A model generated the notes under the pieces. It saw nothing but the letters and a program-made list of their open reading frames with translations, made no database searches and was not told the origin of the DNA. From Lachnospiraceae bacterium (lineage in GTDB: Bacteria > Bacillota > Clostridia > Lachnospirales > Lachnospiraceae), in the NCBI GenBank assembly GCA_910575555.1, contig CAJTFX010000007.1:124001-188000 (forward strand): 64,000 nucleotides of DNA, written 5' to 3'. This document shows, one piece after another, positions 26,302-35,125 of this stretch. Each line of letters opens with the position of its first letter. Positions within the stretch are counted from its first letter, which is position 1. Made by a program: the position numbers and the translations under genes.

Positions 26302-27856
26302 ACCCCAACTCCTTAAACACATCCAGCAAATCTGTCTTAGATTTTTCCTCCGCCACAAGCAATTCTTTTAATTCCGCTTGCAGCATTTTCATCTTCGTAT
26401 CAAAATCAATATTTTCATCCCGATTCACAAACTCAATGTATCTGCTGGGTACAAGCGTAAATCCTTTTTCTGCCACTTCATCATATCCCGCAGAATAGCA
26501 AAATTCCGGTATATTCTCATATGTATCTTCATACCCTATCTGCTGCCAGTTATGGTAGGTTTCAACGACTTTTGCCCTGTCTGCCTCTGTCAACTCTATG
26601 TATTTCTTTTCATATGGGCTTCCTATCTGCCGCAAATCCATAAAAAGTATTTCCTTTTCCCGATTGCGGTAATGTTTCTCCACCCCGTTCATGTCCACGG
26701 TACGCTCTTTTTTATTCTTATTGAGAATCCACAAAGTTACACTGATATCCGTCGTATAAAAAAGATTCCTTGGCAAAATCAGAATTGCCTCCACCAAATC
26801 ATTTTCAATCAGCCTTTGTCTGATTTTTAACTCTGTTCCATCATCAGACAATGCGCCATTGGCGAGCAAAAAGCCTGCCGCTCCGTTCTGCGACATTTTT
26901 GATACAATATTCAATATCCATCCATAATTAGCATTGCTTGTGGGCGGTACTTCGTATCCATTCCATCTTGCATCATCTGTCAATTCATCAGCGGCACGCC
27001 ATTCTTTTTGATTAAACGGCGGATTCGCCATGATATAGTCTGCTTTTAAATCTTTATGCTGATCATTTGTAAAGGTATTCGCCACCATTTCTCCAAGATT
27101 CGCTGATATTCCCCGAATTGCCAGATTCATTTTCGCCAGCTTATAGGTTGTATTTGTATACTCCTGCCCATATATGGAAACTTTCTTTTTATTCCCATGA
27201 TGGGCTTCAATAAACTTTATGGACTGTACAAACATACCTCCCGAACCGCAGCACGGATCATATAATGTTCCATCGTAAGGCTCTATCAGCTCTGCAATTA
27301 AATTTACAATCGTTTTAGGCGTATAGAATTCGCCTTTCCCTTTTCCCTCTGCAATTGCAAATTTACTCAGGAAATATTCGTACATACGGCCGATAATATC
27401 ATTCTCTTTATCCTTTGCAGTGTCAATCTTATTGATTTCATCCAGCAACGACGCCAGTTTAACCGTATCAATCTGTAAGCGGGAATAATAGTTATCCGGC
27501 AGAGCGCCTTTTAAAACAGGATTTGTTTTCTCGATTGTAAAAAGCGCTGTATCTATCTTTAAAGCAATGTCGTCCTGCTTGGCATTCTCCATAATATAAG
27601 CCCATCTGCTTTCTTGCGGCAGATAAAACACATTATCTTTTGTATAGAATGCAATATTATCCGCAAATTTCTCCATACCGTCTGCAATAATTCTCGCTCT
27701 CTGAGCCTCAAATTTATCACTTGCAAACTTTAGGAAAAACAAACTTAAAACCACATGCTTATATTCGGACGGCTCTACCGAGCCCCGCAATTTGTCTGCG
27801 GATTTCCATAAAGCCTCCTCCATAGAAATTTCTTTCTTCTTCGCTTTTGCTGCCAC
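26285..27856 (-). CDS. hsdM: Type I restriction enzyme, M (adenine methyltransferase) subunit
   Basis: This N6-adenine methyltransferase has about 523 residues. The helical HsdM_N domain (LWKSADKLRGSVEPSEYKHV) is followed by the SAM-binding motif DPCCGSGGMFVQS and the catalytic NPPF motif in IMANPPFNQKEW. I place the start at a GTG (27856) with GAGGAGG 8 nt upstream, giving the family-typical N-terminus beginning with an Ala-Ala-Lys-rich tail; the frame extends to an ATG at 27928 without a ribosome site. It is the first gene of the hsdMSR operon. Confidence 0.95.
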   Translation of the reverse strand: MAAKAKKKEISMEEALWKSADKLRGSVEPSEYKHVVLSLFFLKFASDKFEAQRARIIADGMEKFADNIAFYTKDNVFYLPQESRWAYIMENAKQDDIALKIDTALFTIEKTNPVLKGALPDNYYSRLQIDTVKLASLLDEINKIDTAKDKENDIIGRMYEYFLSKFAIAEGKGKGEFYTPKTIVNLIAELIEPYDGTLYDPCCGSGGMFVQSIKFIEAHHGNKKKVSIYGQEYTNTTYKLAKMNLAIRGISANLGEMVANTFTNDQHKDLKADYIMANPPFNQKEWRAADELTDDARWNGYEVPPTSNANYGWILNIVSKMSQNGAAGFLLANGALSDDGTELKIRQRLIENDLVEAILILPRNLFYTTDISVTLWILNKNKKERTVDMNGVEKHYRNREKEILFMDLRQIGSPYEKKYIELTEADRAKVVETYHNWQQIGYEDTYENIPEFCYSAGYDEVAEKGFTLVPSRYIEFVNRDENIDFDTKMKMLQAELKELLVAEEKSKTDLLDVFKELGYEIEL

Positions 27857-27934
27857 TTCTATATCCTCCTCGTTCTTTGGAAAATTCCAAACTATTACTC
27901 CATTTCTACAAAGATGACTTACTTTCATTCACCT

Positions 27935-28051
27935 TGTATTTTCCACTATGTTTGTGCTTTTCATCACACCTTTTCCCTCCAAATGCATTTCATATTATAT
28001 CACTATATCGCTGTATTTTCCATTATGTTTGTGCTTTTCATCACACCTTTA
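27935..28051. repeat. Two 40-bp direct repeats upstream of hsdM
   Basis: TGTATTTTCCACTATG... at 27935 and TGTATTTTCCATTATG... at 28012 (77-bp period) share nearly all of 39-40 bp, including GTGCTTTTCATCACACC. They occupy the gap between the minus-strand WYL regulator and hsdM, where the hsd promoter should be, so they may be duplicated promoter or operator units. Otherwise the 27929-28188 gap holds no gene. Confidence 0.8.
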
Positions 28052-28188
28052 CTGCCTTTTCACGCAATCCCAGACATCATGCTATTTACTTCCCGCAAAA
28101 TCAACTTTTATCCCTGTAATAAAAGAGCATGGCCAGCGCCACGCTGCTCCGAACCAAAGCCCAAAAGACAAGCATTATGGAATCCCTC

Positions 28189-29157
28189 TCATTCACTCAT
28201 ACTTGTTTCCAAACTGCAATAATGCTGATGTAATTCATATATTTTTTGCTGCATTAGTTTTATTAACTCCAATGGTTCTAACACAGTGGCGTTGTTCCCA
28301 AATGGCAATATATAATCGGCAACCCATTCTAAAGCAGCATGATTTATTTCCATGTCAATGATCCCGCCGCCCGTTGGAAACGTTTTTAATCCCCTTGCCA
28401 GTAAACATTCACTTTCACAGCGTTTAACGCCTATATCTGTCAGTTGGATTTTCATATGGTAATCATTCTTAACCTCTGTGTTTTCAAGATATTCCTGAAT
28501 AGACGCAGGAATAGGGTATTTCCCTTTTGGATAGGGCTTTTCCTCTATGATTTCTTTCATACGGTCAACCCGGAACACTCTGATTTGATTTGCCGCTGTA
28601 CAATAGGCGGGGCAATACCAAAGCCCATTCATAGCATATAAGCCGATAGGTATAATTGTGCGTGTACTTTCAGAATATGTTGACGAATACCGTATTGTTG
28701 CGGCATGACGGTTTATTGCAATAAGAAACATTGATTTAAGTAATGGCGAATCGCAATGTCTGTCTGGAATCCAAAATACTACTTTATTTTGAATCTGGGT
28801 GATACTGTTTTGTACATCTAACGGCAGACAATTCAAAAATTTTTTTAAAACGGATATGGTTTCTTGCTCAAACGGCAAGTCACGGTGATATTGCAAGGCT
28901 TGACAGGCAAAGAAAATAGCTTTTGCTTCGCTTTCTGAAAAAGCAATCGGCGGCAAAATGCGTTCTTTTAAAAGATGATACCCACCCGCCGCCCCAACTT
29001 CAGAGTAAAGGGGAAAACCAGCTTGTTCCAGTTCTTGCAAGTCACGCAGTATCGTTCTTTTTGATACGGAAAATTCATTTGCCAATTCGCCTACCGTAAA
29101 ATCTTTTTTTGCATTTATTGTTATCATCATTTCGATCAGCCGTTCTGCTTTTGACAT
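28189..29157 (-). CDS. YafY-type HTH/WYL transcriptional regulator
   Basis: This 322-residue regulator has an N-terminal HTH_11 winged helix (FTVGELANEFSVSKRTILRDL, about residues 19-40) and a middle WYL ligand-binding domain (AMNGLWYCPAYCTAANQIRVFRVDRM, a degenerate WYL core). A C-terminal WCX-like region includes ALEWVADYILPFGNNATVLEP. The start ATG has AAAGGAG 7 nt upstream. A perfect inverted repeat lies 17-43 nt upstream, between it and the divergent YciI-like gene, so autoregulation and control of that gene are likely. The ligand is unknown. Confidence 0.92.
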   Translation of the reverse strand: MSKAERLIEMMITINAKKDFTVGELANEFSVSKRTILRDLQELEQAGFPLYSEVGAAGGYHLLKERILPPIAFSESEAKAIFFACQALQYHRDLPFEQETISVLKKFLNCLPLDVQNSITQIQNKVVFWIPDRHCDSPLLKSMFLIAINRHAATIRYSSTYSESTRTIIPIGLYAMNGLWYCPAYCTAANQIRVFRVDRMKEIIEEKPYPKGKYPIPASIQEYLENTEVKNDYHMKIQLTDIGVKRCESECLLARGLKTFPTGGGIIDMEINHAALEWVADYILPFGNNATVLEPLELIKLMQQKIYELHQHYCSLETSMSE

Positions 29158-29173
29158 TTTTAAACTCCTTTCC

Positions 29174-29200
29174 GAATAGTGACAGCCCTTGTCACTATTC
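29174..29200. promoter_or_regulatory. Perfect operator-like palindrome between WYL regulator and YciI gene
   Basis: GAATAGTGACA (29174-29184) and TGTCACTATTC (29190-29200) are exact inverted repeats of 11 bp around a 5-nt spacer. Repeats with TGACA/TGTCA halves in front of HTH_11/WYL genes are likely binding sites of those regulators. Confidence 0.7.
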
Positions 29201-29252
29201 TATGATAAACTATCCATGTTCCAAATGCAATATGGCGCACTCTGCTGCCAGT

Positions 29253-29363
29253 CCGGGGAGGGTATTTACAAAGGCGCAAATTTTTGAAGCCGTATGGAGC
29301 ATGGAACGTGAAAGTTGCCAGTCAAGCGTTGCCAATGTAATTTGCAGCTTACGAAAAATGTAA
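29253..29363 (+). pseudogene. Relic of an OmpR-type response regulator C-terminus
   Basis: The plus-strand frame reads PGRVFTKAQIFEAVW, then SSVANVICSLRKM before a stop, which is the winged-helix recognition end of OmpR/PhoB regulators. The receiver domain and the rest are absent. It therefore looks like debris from a deletion, ending 14 nt before the YciI-like gene. Confidence 0.6.
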
Positions 29364-29376
29364 AGGAGAAAATCGT

Positions 29377-29676
29377 ATGGAAAAACTGATGTACATGATG
29401 ATGATTGAGAAAAGCAAGACCTATAATAAAATGACAAAACAGGTAGTTACGGAACACGTTGAGAACATAAGAAAGCTGGACGATGCGGGAAAGCTGGAAA
29501 TCTGCGGTGTCTTTAAAGGTTATCCGGGAATGGCTGGTATGTATATCCTAAAAACAGAGAGCCGTGAAGAAGCAGAAGAAATTTGCAAAGCAGAGCCGCT
29601 GGTTATGGGAGGATATGCGACCTACAAATTAGTTGGTTTGCAGATTGCAGACCGGGAAAATAATTATTTGCTGTAA
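29377..29676 (+). CDS. YciI-like small protein
   Basis: This 99-residue ferredoxin-like-fold protein matches the YCII family: an N-terminal strand MYMMMIEKSKTY, the helix HVENIRKLDDAGKLEICG, the glycine-rich turn GVFKGYPGMAGMYIL, and a C-terminal AEPLVMGGYATYKLV. YCII proteins are small enzymes or binding proteins of mostly unknown role. A strong ribosome site (AAAGGAG) precedes it. Its divergent placement beside the WYL regulator and the shared palindrome suggest it is the regulator's target. Confidence 0.8.
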   Translation: MEKLMYMMMIEKSKTYNKMTKQVVTEHVENIRKLDDAGKLEICGVFKGYPGMAGMYILKTESREEAEEICKAEPLVMGGYATYKLVGLQIADRENNYLL

Positions 29677-29887
29677 TTGGGAAAAGGAACAACACTGGGG
29701 CAAACAAAATCCGGCTTACATGGAAACTGAATAACCGCCGCTGCATGGAACGGCAGAAAAACGGATTGGGGAACTCCCCGCTATCTTCAAGCGGCTTATG
29801 AGGTCAGTCTGACCGGCGCATATCGGACGAGCATTTCACGGAGCCTTCGGCAGACTATGAAGCCGGGCAAAAGGAACTCCCCCTGCC

Positions 29888-29968
29888 CTGTTACGGGAAT
29901 TTGTGGAGAAAACCGTAATCCACAAATCGGAAGCCCTTGACAGGAAACGCCGGGGGAGCTCAGTACCA
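29888..29968 (+). pseudogene. Relic of a serine recombinase C-terminus
   Basis: The plus-strand frame reads LLREFVEKTVIHKSEALD, then RKRRG, which resembles the C-terminal region of large serine site-specific recombinases of clostridial mobile elements. No start codon or upstream recombinase domain remains. The rest of 29677-29975 is non-coding debris, consistent with an old element excision or decay. Confidence 0.4.
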
Positions 29969-29975
29969 TTTTAAT

Positions 29976-30464
29976 CTACAAAACTTTTCTAAAAAATAAT
30001 TCCATAGGCTGATCAAAGGGCGTATGATTAAATATCAGTCCACCGCAATCAATATACCCTAATTTTCGATATAAATGCTGCGCTTCTTCATCAACCTGTG
30101 TTGAAATCAAAGTCATCTTATAACCTTGCTGTTTCATATCATTTTCCCAAAAGACAAGGGCCTGTGAAGCAAATCCTTTATTTCGATATTTTTTGTCAAC
30201 AAATATGAAATTCAAAAAAGGAAGATTATCCCACAAAACACTATAATGCATGAGACCAATTGGAACACCTGTTTCCCACATTATATAACCCGTTTTTGTA
30301 TAAACACGTTTATCATAACTATTATCATCTGTATGCTTATCAATACTCATTACAAAATCTTTATCCTGTTGGCTCATGTATTTCACTATCATCTTTGCGC
30401 TCCTATTGTAACTGCTGAACTGACGCCAGGTAAAAAGAGAAGTTTTTTCATTAATTTGTGTCAT
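29976..30464 (-). CDS. GNAT-family N-acetyltransferase
   Basis: This 162-residue protein carries the GNAT acetyl-CoA motif A: FLNFIFVDKKYRNKGFASQALVFWE, in which RNKGFAS is the pyrophosphate loop (Q/RxxGxG/A type). The C-terminal LYRKLGYIDCGGLIF is motif B. The substrate cannot be told from sequence. It is a single gene with only a weak ribosome site (AAGAAA) and sits beside recombinase debris, consistent with acquired DNA. Confidence 0.88.
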   Translation of the reverse strand: MTQINEKTSLFTWRQFSSYNRSAKMIVKYMSQQDKDFVMSIDKHTDDNSYDKRVYTKTGYIMWETGVPIGLMHYSVLWDNLPFLNFIFVDKKYRNKGFASQALVFWENDMKQQGYKMTLISTQVDEEAQHLYRKLGYIDCGGLIFNHTPFDQPMELFFRKVL

Positions 30465-30531
30465 TTTCTTTTACAAAGTAAACTGCCATCATGCTCAGCC
30501 TGCCGTCCGACGGGCCGCATGGCCATCCATA

Positions 30532-31524
30532 CTATGGAAGCCAGGGGGCTTTCATTAGTAAATTGGTAATCATAGTAATGGCAGGGAATACGATACCTGC
30601 AACTACCCAAATCACCCAACTATATCCCCAATTATTGGTAGAAAGGCTGTAACCCACGTATATTGCAGTAATAATTAGCCAATATACAACCGAGACAGCG
30701 GCTGTAATCGGCTGGTTTTTCTTTTTTTCTTTTGAATACTCACCCTCTTGTAAGAGTTTTTCATAGCTTGACCATATGATGCCGCTGCTGACAAAGAAAA
30801 CTACGCCAAACCCTGCAATAACAAAAGAAGCTGAAAGCATAATCGATAACAATAATTCATTTTCATCGTTAAAAATTGCTCCTCCAAAAAGAGGGATTAG
30901 CGACATAATACAAAGGCTGGCCCCGATGATATTGTTTCTTGTGTATGTTGCGTTATATTGCGCTTTCCGTTCCGTAACCATTCCACGAACGCCATATTCC
31001 GTCTCAAATACTTCTGTTTCCAAATAATTATATGCTTCTGTTTTCCTGCCGCTTGAAATAAATACAGCAACCGCAACAGTGACAAAAACAAGTAAAATAA
31101 TGATGCCAATTCCTCCAGCAACATGCTCCGCCAACCCATATCTGGAAATACCGCTAACTGCTCCTAAAATAAATAGGCAGACAGGTGATAAAATACACAG
31201 AAAAGTTGCTAATGCAATTGATTTCGATGTGGCGGCTTTTGCAGAAAGAAAGGCATTTGCTTCTTCCATAGAGACACGCCTCAGCGTAGAAACATCATCA
31301 GACGGAATCATACGTTCTGCTTCTTCGATTTCATCTTTCAGCAAATAATCTGTACTTACGCCAAATAACTCTGAAAGGTGAATTATTTTTTCAAGGTCCG
31401 GAACGGACTGCGCTCCTTCCCATTTTGAAACGGATTGTCTTGTAACGCCCATCTGTTCCGCTAATTCTTCCTGTGACCAACCTGCTTTTTTGCGAAGCTG
31501 AATTAGTTTGTCTGCAAAAATCAT
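30532..31524 (-). CDS. XRE-family regulator with C-terminal membrane domain
   Basis: This protein has about 330 residues. The N-terminal HTH_3 domain is clear (LRKKAGWSQEELAEQMGVTR, then QSVSKWEGAQSVPDLEKI). After a linker come about six hydrophobic helices (for example LATFLCILSPVCLFILGAVSG), so the DNA-binding domain would be anchored to the inner face of the membrane. Such proteins are common one-component regulators in Clostridia, often of unknown stimulus. The start at 31524 has AAGGAGG about 8 nt upstream; the frame extends further to 31599. Confidence 0.88.
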   Translation of the reverse strand: MIFADKLIQLRKKAGWSQEELAEQMGVTRQSVSKWEGAQSVPDLEKIIHLSELFGVSTDYLLKDEIEEAERMIPSDDVSTLRRVSMEEANAFLSAKAATSKSIALATFLCILSPVCLFILGAVSGISRYGLAEHVAGGIGIIILLVFVTVAVAVFISSGRKTEAYNYLETEVFETEYGVRGMVTERKAQYNATYTRNNIIGASLCIMSLIPLFGGAIFNDENELLLSIMLSASFVIAGFGVVFFVSSGIIWSSYEKLLQEGEYSKEKKKNQPITAAVSVVYWLIITAIYVGYSLSTNNWGYSWVIWVVAGIVFPAITMITNLLMKAPWLP

Positions 31525-31727
31525 TACTATATCCTCCTTGTGATTATTATGCATTGATTTTAACTTTTTCTCAGGTTGCTTACCACCAATCAGCGCCATT
31601 CAATGTGTCAACTGCTGGTTGCATCCACAGTTTTATAGCGATTTCACCCTTTGGCTAAGCATATGGGCAATCCGGTAGTCCTTATGTATCGAAATACAGA
31701 TGGCGGGAATGATTTTTCAAACACGCT

Positions 31728-32207
31728 CTAGCCCATCCCCAATTCCTGACGAAGATTTTCACAGTCCTGTGCCATTTCCTGCATCTCCTCATCCGAAACC
31801 ATTTCATGAAGATCATAAGCCAATGGAGCTTTTACAAAGTGAGCCAATGCCTTGTCCATGGAATGTTTTTCTTCTTCTGTAAAAGTAATGCGGACAGTTT
31901 CTCCATTCTCATCATCCAGCAATTCTCCCAGGGATACACTGCCAGTTACAGAACACTCTAACATTAAAGCCGCCAAATCGACGATTAAATCAATGGCATA
32001 ATAAAAATCATACGTTTCACCCTCTGCGTCAGTATATCCCAAATCAGGCGAGGTACAAAAATCCCCATTGAGTTTTTTCAGTCCTGTATCTTCAAATATT
32101 TCACTCAGCGGTATTTCTGCTTTTTGCTTATCCGCCAAATACTCCAATAAGGTTAGACTGTCATCCGTACCCCCAATATAATTACCCCAATATTTTTCAA
32201 TATACAT
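31728..32207 (-). CDS. Hypothetical acidic protein
   Basis: I do not recognise this 159-residue soluble protein. It is strongly acidic, with few Cys, no membrane segment, an aromatic N-terminus (MYIEKYWGNYIGG) and a C-terminal helix rich in Glu and Met. A good ribosome site (AAAGGAGG) shows it is real. Small acidic proteins of this kind include many contact-toxin immunity proteins, but no toxin gene is adjacent, so this is only a possibility. It follows the methyltransferase gene by 47 nt. Confidence 0.7.
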   Translation of the reverse strand: MYIEKYWGNYIGGTDDSLTLLEYLADKQKAEIPLSEIFEDTGLKKLNGDFCTSPDLGYTDAEGETYDFYYAIDLIVDLAALMLECSVTGSVSLGELLDDENGETVRITFTEEEKHSMDKALAHFVKAPLAYDLHEMVSDEEMQEMAQDCENLRQELGMG

Positions 32208-32254
32208 TTTTATTTCCTCCTTTGCTAATCCCGGCTTTTATTCATTATAGAAGC

Positions 32255-32878
32255 TTAAATCTCTCTCCGGAAATCTAATCGCACCAATTTCTTCCCATTC
32301 GGCAGCATACGCTCCAGAATCTTGATTGCATGATAATCAATTTCAAGCATGCTCTGCTCTAATGCATGTTCTTCCATTGGATGATGCACTTGTTCCAATC
32401 CGTCAAACACATGTAAATACGGTGATTCTGATACCCAATTTTCTTCTGTATTAATTTGAATAATACTTGAAACATATCTTGGATTTGCCTGTCGGATCAC
32501 CTTCTGGAAACATTCATAGCCAATATATTCAATCAATAAATTTGCAATAACCATATCTGTTTTTGGTAACTTATCGGTTTCATTGAGCAAATTGATGCAT
32601 AAGCATTCCAAAATTTCATCTAAATCTGAATATCTGTGAATGACTTCTTTCAGATAATCAGAATTGACATCAACGCCATACACCCTCTCAAATTTATCTT
32701 TTGAAATATGTTCAAGGCCATTTCCTCCTGCAACACCCAATATCATTATATTTGAAACGGGATAATCATCAAATTGGGCTTTCATCATTTCATTCATAGC
32801 CTGTAACTGCATAACAGAATCAAGTTTCATATGATTTTCATAATCAGCTAAAGGAATTTCCTCCCATGGATTTTTCAT
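32255..32878 (-). CDS. Class I SAM-dependent methyltransferase
   Basis: This 207-residue protein has a Rossmann-fold methyltransferase pattern. Motif I is IMILGVAGGNGLEHI, the acidic end of strand 2 is YGVDVNSDYL, and motif IV is DMVIANLLIEYIGYE. The length and the lack of extra domains suggest a small-molecule methylase; the substrate is unknown. The ribosome site is weak. It may be co-transcribed with the acidic hypothetical gene 47 nt downstream. Confidence 0.85.
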   Translation of the reverse strand: MKNPWEEIPLADYENHMKLDSVMQLQAMNEMMKAQFDDYPVSNIMILGVAGGNGLEHISKDKFERVYGVDVNSDYLKEVIHRYSDLDEILECLCINLLNETDKLPKTDMVIANLLIEYIGYECFQKVIRQANPRYVSSIIQINTEENWVSESPYLHVFDGLEQVHHPMEEHALEQSMLEIDYHAIKILERMLPNGKKLVRLDFRREI

Positions 32879-33021
32879 TTGATTTTTTCAGCTTTCTATT
32901 TATATTTTTTAAGAAAAAACGCATTTCCCGCGGCTGGCGGCATAGATTTTTCTATGTTAACAGTATATCATTAAATGATTCGTTCATCAATTTCATTTTA
33001 TCAAACACGGTCTAATTAAAA

Positions 33022-33081
33022 CAGAGAGAAAAAGAAATAGTACTCTGCTGCTTCTTTTTCTCTCTGTTTCATTGCAATGCC
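33022..33081. repeat. Second copy of the AGAGAG/CTCTCT hairpin and ATTGCAATGCC flank
   Basis: CAGAGAGAAAAAGAA (33022-33036) pairs perfectly with 33052-33066, followed by GTTTC and ATTGCAATGCC. This copies the arrangement at 20285-20343 with a diverged loop. On the minus strand it lies just after the DUF1062 gene and ends in GTTTTAATT, so it can act as that gene's terminator. The remaining 32879-33021 stretch has no gene. Confidence 0.65.
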
Positions 33082-33100
33082 CCTGTTTTTCGCCAGTGAT

Positions 33101-33679
33101 TCATCCGATCAGTCTGATTTCATTCAGACTGACTGTAAGGCATCTGGTTGAAAAGTTTTTCACTTCAATGCTTCCCTGCACCTTCCATTTTTCCACCTGG
33201 CTTCTGGATACTCCCAAAGCCCCGGCAATTTGTTTTTCCGGACGGATTTTCAGTTCACAGGGATTTTGTATGGTAAGAAGAACCTGGCTGCCGCAGCCAT
33301 TTTCCTGCTTTGTGTCTGAAAGTTTCACAAACTGATATTCCAACCGCTCTGTATCCACCTCTGCCCTGTTTTTTCGAAACAACTGAAAATTTCTGCCATA
33401 CTGTTCTGCAAGCTCTCTGTCGTTCTGCAGAAACCGCTGATATTCTTCTGCCGATATTGCAGACATCCTCTGCCTTTCATAAATCGCAAGATTCCATGTA
33501 TGCCTGCATTTCTCACACTGATAAATCAGCCACACATCCAGTTTATTTCCGTTGGCATTGACGCGGAATTTCTTTGTATTCTGAAACAAAGCCTTCCTGC
33601 CGCAGCCGGAACAATTGCGGATAACGGAACATGATCCTTCTGGAACCACTTCATATTCTATTTTCTTTGAATAGCTCAT
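33101..33679 (-). CDS. DUF1062 protein with zinc-ribbon-like N-terminus
   Basis: In this protein of about 192 residues the N-terminal half has two CxxC pairs (NCSGCGRK and YQCEKCRHTWN) likely to bind zinc, with a WLIYQCEKC strand. The C-terminal part includes a helix-turn-helix-like segment (EKQIAGALGVSRSQVEKWKVQG) that suggests nucleic-acid binding. This matches DUF1062. The ATG at 33679 is chosen because AGGAG lies 7 nt upstream. Function unknown; a regulator is plausible. Confidence 0.85.
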   Translation of the reverse strand: MSYSKKIEYEVVPEGSCSVIRNCSGCGRKALFQNTKKFRVNANGNKLDVWLIYQCEKCRHTWNLAIYERQRMSAISAEEYQRFLQNDRELAEQYGRNFQLFRKNRAEVDTERLEYQFVKLSDTKQENGCGSQVLLTIQNPCELKIRPEKQIAGALGVSRSQVEKWKVQGSIEVKNFSTRCLTVSLNEIRLIG

Positions 33680-33850
33680 TTGCATCTCCTGTTTTTCGGT
33701 CAGATGCGCAGGCTATTACCGATCCTTTTTATTTGCAATAGCCGCGCTATGCAAAAGAAACGGGTAATGTCATAACAGTTTTCTCCTCTCTTTTTGATTT
33801 ATTTTATCAGTCTGGGCCGGCAAAAGATACCCCAAACATTTTTATAAAAA

Positions 33851-33904
33851 AGTGTCTTCGACACTTCAACCCCCTAGCCCCCATTCATGGGGGAATTAGG
33901 GGTT
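33851..33904. repeat. Double hairpin at the left end of the IS91-like element
   Basis: AGTGTC-TTC-GACACT (33851-33865) is followed at once by a longer stem in which AACCCCCTAG/CCCCC pairs with GGGGG/TTAGGGGTT (33868-33904). HUH transposons use hairpins at their ends for cleavage, so this is a candidate element terminus. Confidence 0.45.
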
Positions 33905-33937
33905 CCTTTTTGTGTCGTTTTCCTTCATAATAATCTC

Positions 33938-35074
33938 ATGAGCATACTACAGGATATTTTTAGAGACCATTATGAAGAAATGATTTATATATTACATCCA
34001 CGTCAGTCTGTTATTGACAACGTAGATAAAATGATCAACTGTGGTGATCCCTCTTTCGGCGGCGCCATGTACGGCTGTCCCCACTGCGGCAAGCTGAAAT
34101 TTGTCCCTTTCCGCTGTCACAGCCGCTTCTGCCCTACCTGTGGTAATCTCTACGCCATGCAACGCACTACTTCTATGTCCTTTAAGCTCGTAAATGTCAT
34201 CCACCGCCATTGCGTCTTCACGATTGATGAGCAGCTCCGGGAGTTTTTTCTGGGTGACCGTTCCCTCCTTGACTGCCTCTTCCATGCCGTGAACAGTGTT
34301 GTTTCCCGTATGTTTTTTAAGCAGAATAAGACCATGAACTTCACTCCCGGTTTCATCATGGTCCTTCACACCTTTGGCAGAGATTTGAAATGGAACCCTC
34401 ATATCCACTGCCTGATTTCTGAAGGCGGCTACAGCGATAACGGTTTCTGGCGCAATATCAATTACTTCAACTATACCTACCTCCGCACTGCCCTGCTGGG
34501 TGAAATGGAATCCAGAATCGGCCCTTCTTTTAAAAAGGTAAAATCCCGCTGTTACCGTGAACACAAAAACGGTTTCTATATCTATGCAAAACCGAATAAA
34601 TGTGACCCCAACACTGCCATAAAATATATCGGGCGCTATCTGGGGCGCCCCGTTATTGCCACGTCCCGGATTGACAACTATGATGGCGACTTTGTTACCT
34701 TCCATTACAACCGCCACGAAGATGACTCCTATATGGAAGAAACCCTTCCTGTTATGGAGTTCATAGAGCGTCTTATCCGCCATATCCCGGAAAAGCATTT
34801 CAAAATGATCCGTTACGGCGGCATTTATGCCCGCCACCGGGAGATTGATAAAAAGCTCCATAGAGCCATTTCCCGTGAAAAGCACCACATTCTTAGAAGC
34901 TTTAACCAGTGGCGCACTGCCATACTCTCTGCTTTTGGTTATGACCCATTAAAATGCGAATGCGGCCGGGCCATGCTGTTTTTAGAACTTTATTTTAACC
35001 ATAAGCGTGTTTCTCTGGAAGAATTGTACGACAAAGCCATGTCCCGTTCTCGTGGAAGAAGGTCGTCCGCATGA
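33938..35074 (+). CDS. IS91-family transposase (HUH endonuclease)
   Basis: This transposase has about 378 residues. The N-terminal zinc-binding region has CPHCGK and CHSRFCPTCG (about residues 45-75). The HUH metal-binding motif is WNPHIHCLIS, and the nucleophile region is TAIKYIGRYLGRPVIA, with the Tyr that attacks DNA; these are the IS91/IS801 hallmarks. A C-terminal CECG pair follows (about 343). The ATG at 33938 (MSILQDIF) matches the family start better than the longer frame. The gene appears intact, so the element could still be active. Confidence 0.93.
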   Translation: MSILQDIFRDHYEEMIYILHPRQSVIDNVDKMINCGDPSFGGAMYGCPHCGKLKFVPFRCHSRFCPTCGNLYAMQRTTSMSFKLVNVIHRHCVFTIDEQLREFFLGDRSLLDCLFHAVNSVVSRMFFKQNKTMNFTPGFIMVLHTFGRDLKWNPHIHCLISEGGYSDNGFWRNINYFNYTYLRTALLGEMESRIGPSFKKVKSRCYREHKNGFYIYAKPNKCDPNTAIKYIGRYLGRPVIATSRIDNYDGDFVTFHYNRHEDDSYMEETLPVMEFIERLIRHIPEKHFKMIRYGGIYARHREIDKKLHRAISREKHHILRSFNQWRTAILSAFGYDPLKCECGRAMLFLELYFNHKRVSLEELYDKAMSRSRGRRSSA

Positions 35075-35125
35075 CTTCCTTAAATCCCATTCCTGTGCTA
35101 TACTCCTTTCAAAGGAGGCTGTACT

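Noticed and set aside
25123-27856. Phase-variable hsdS shuffling
   Set aside because: Only one hsdS is present, with no inverted partial copy or tyrosine recombinase nearby.
31728-32207. Immunity protein of a contact-dependent toxin system
   Set aside because: The protein is small and acidic, but no toxin, LXG or polymorphic-toxin gene is adjacent and I do not recognise an immunity family.
33992-34888. 298-codon minus-strand frame opposite the transposase
   Set aside because: It mirrors the codon pattern of the IS91 transposase, which has clear HUH and zinc motifs; the antisense frame has no recognisable domain.
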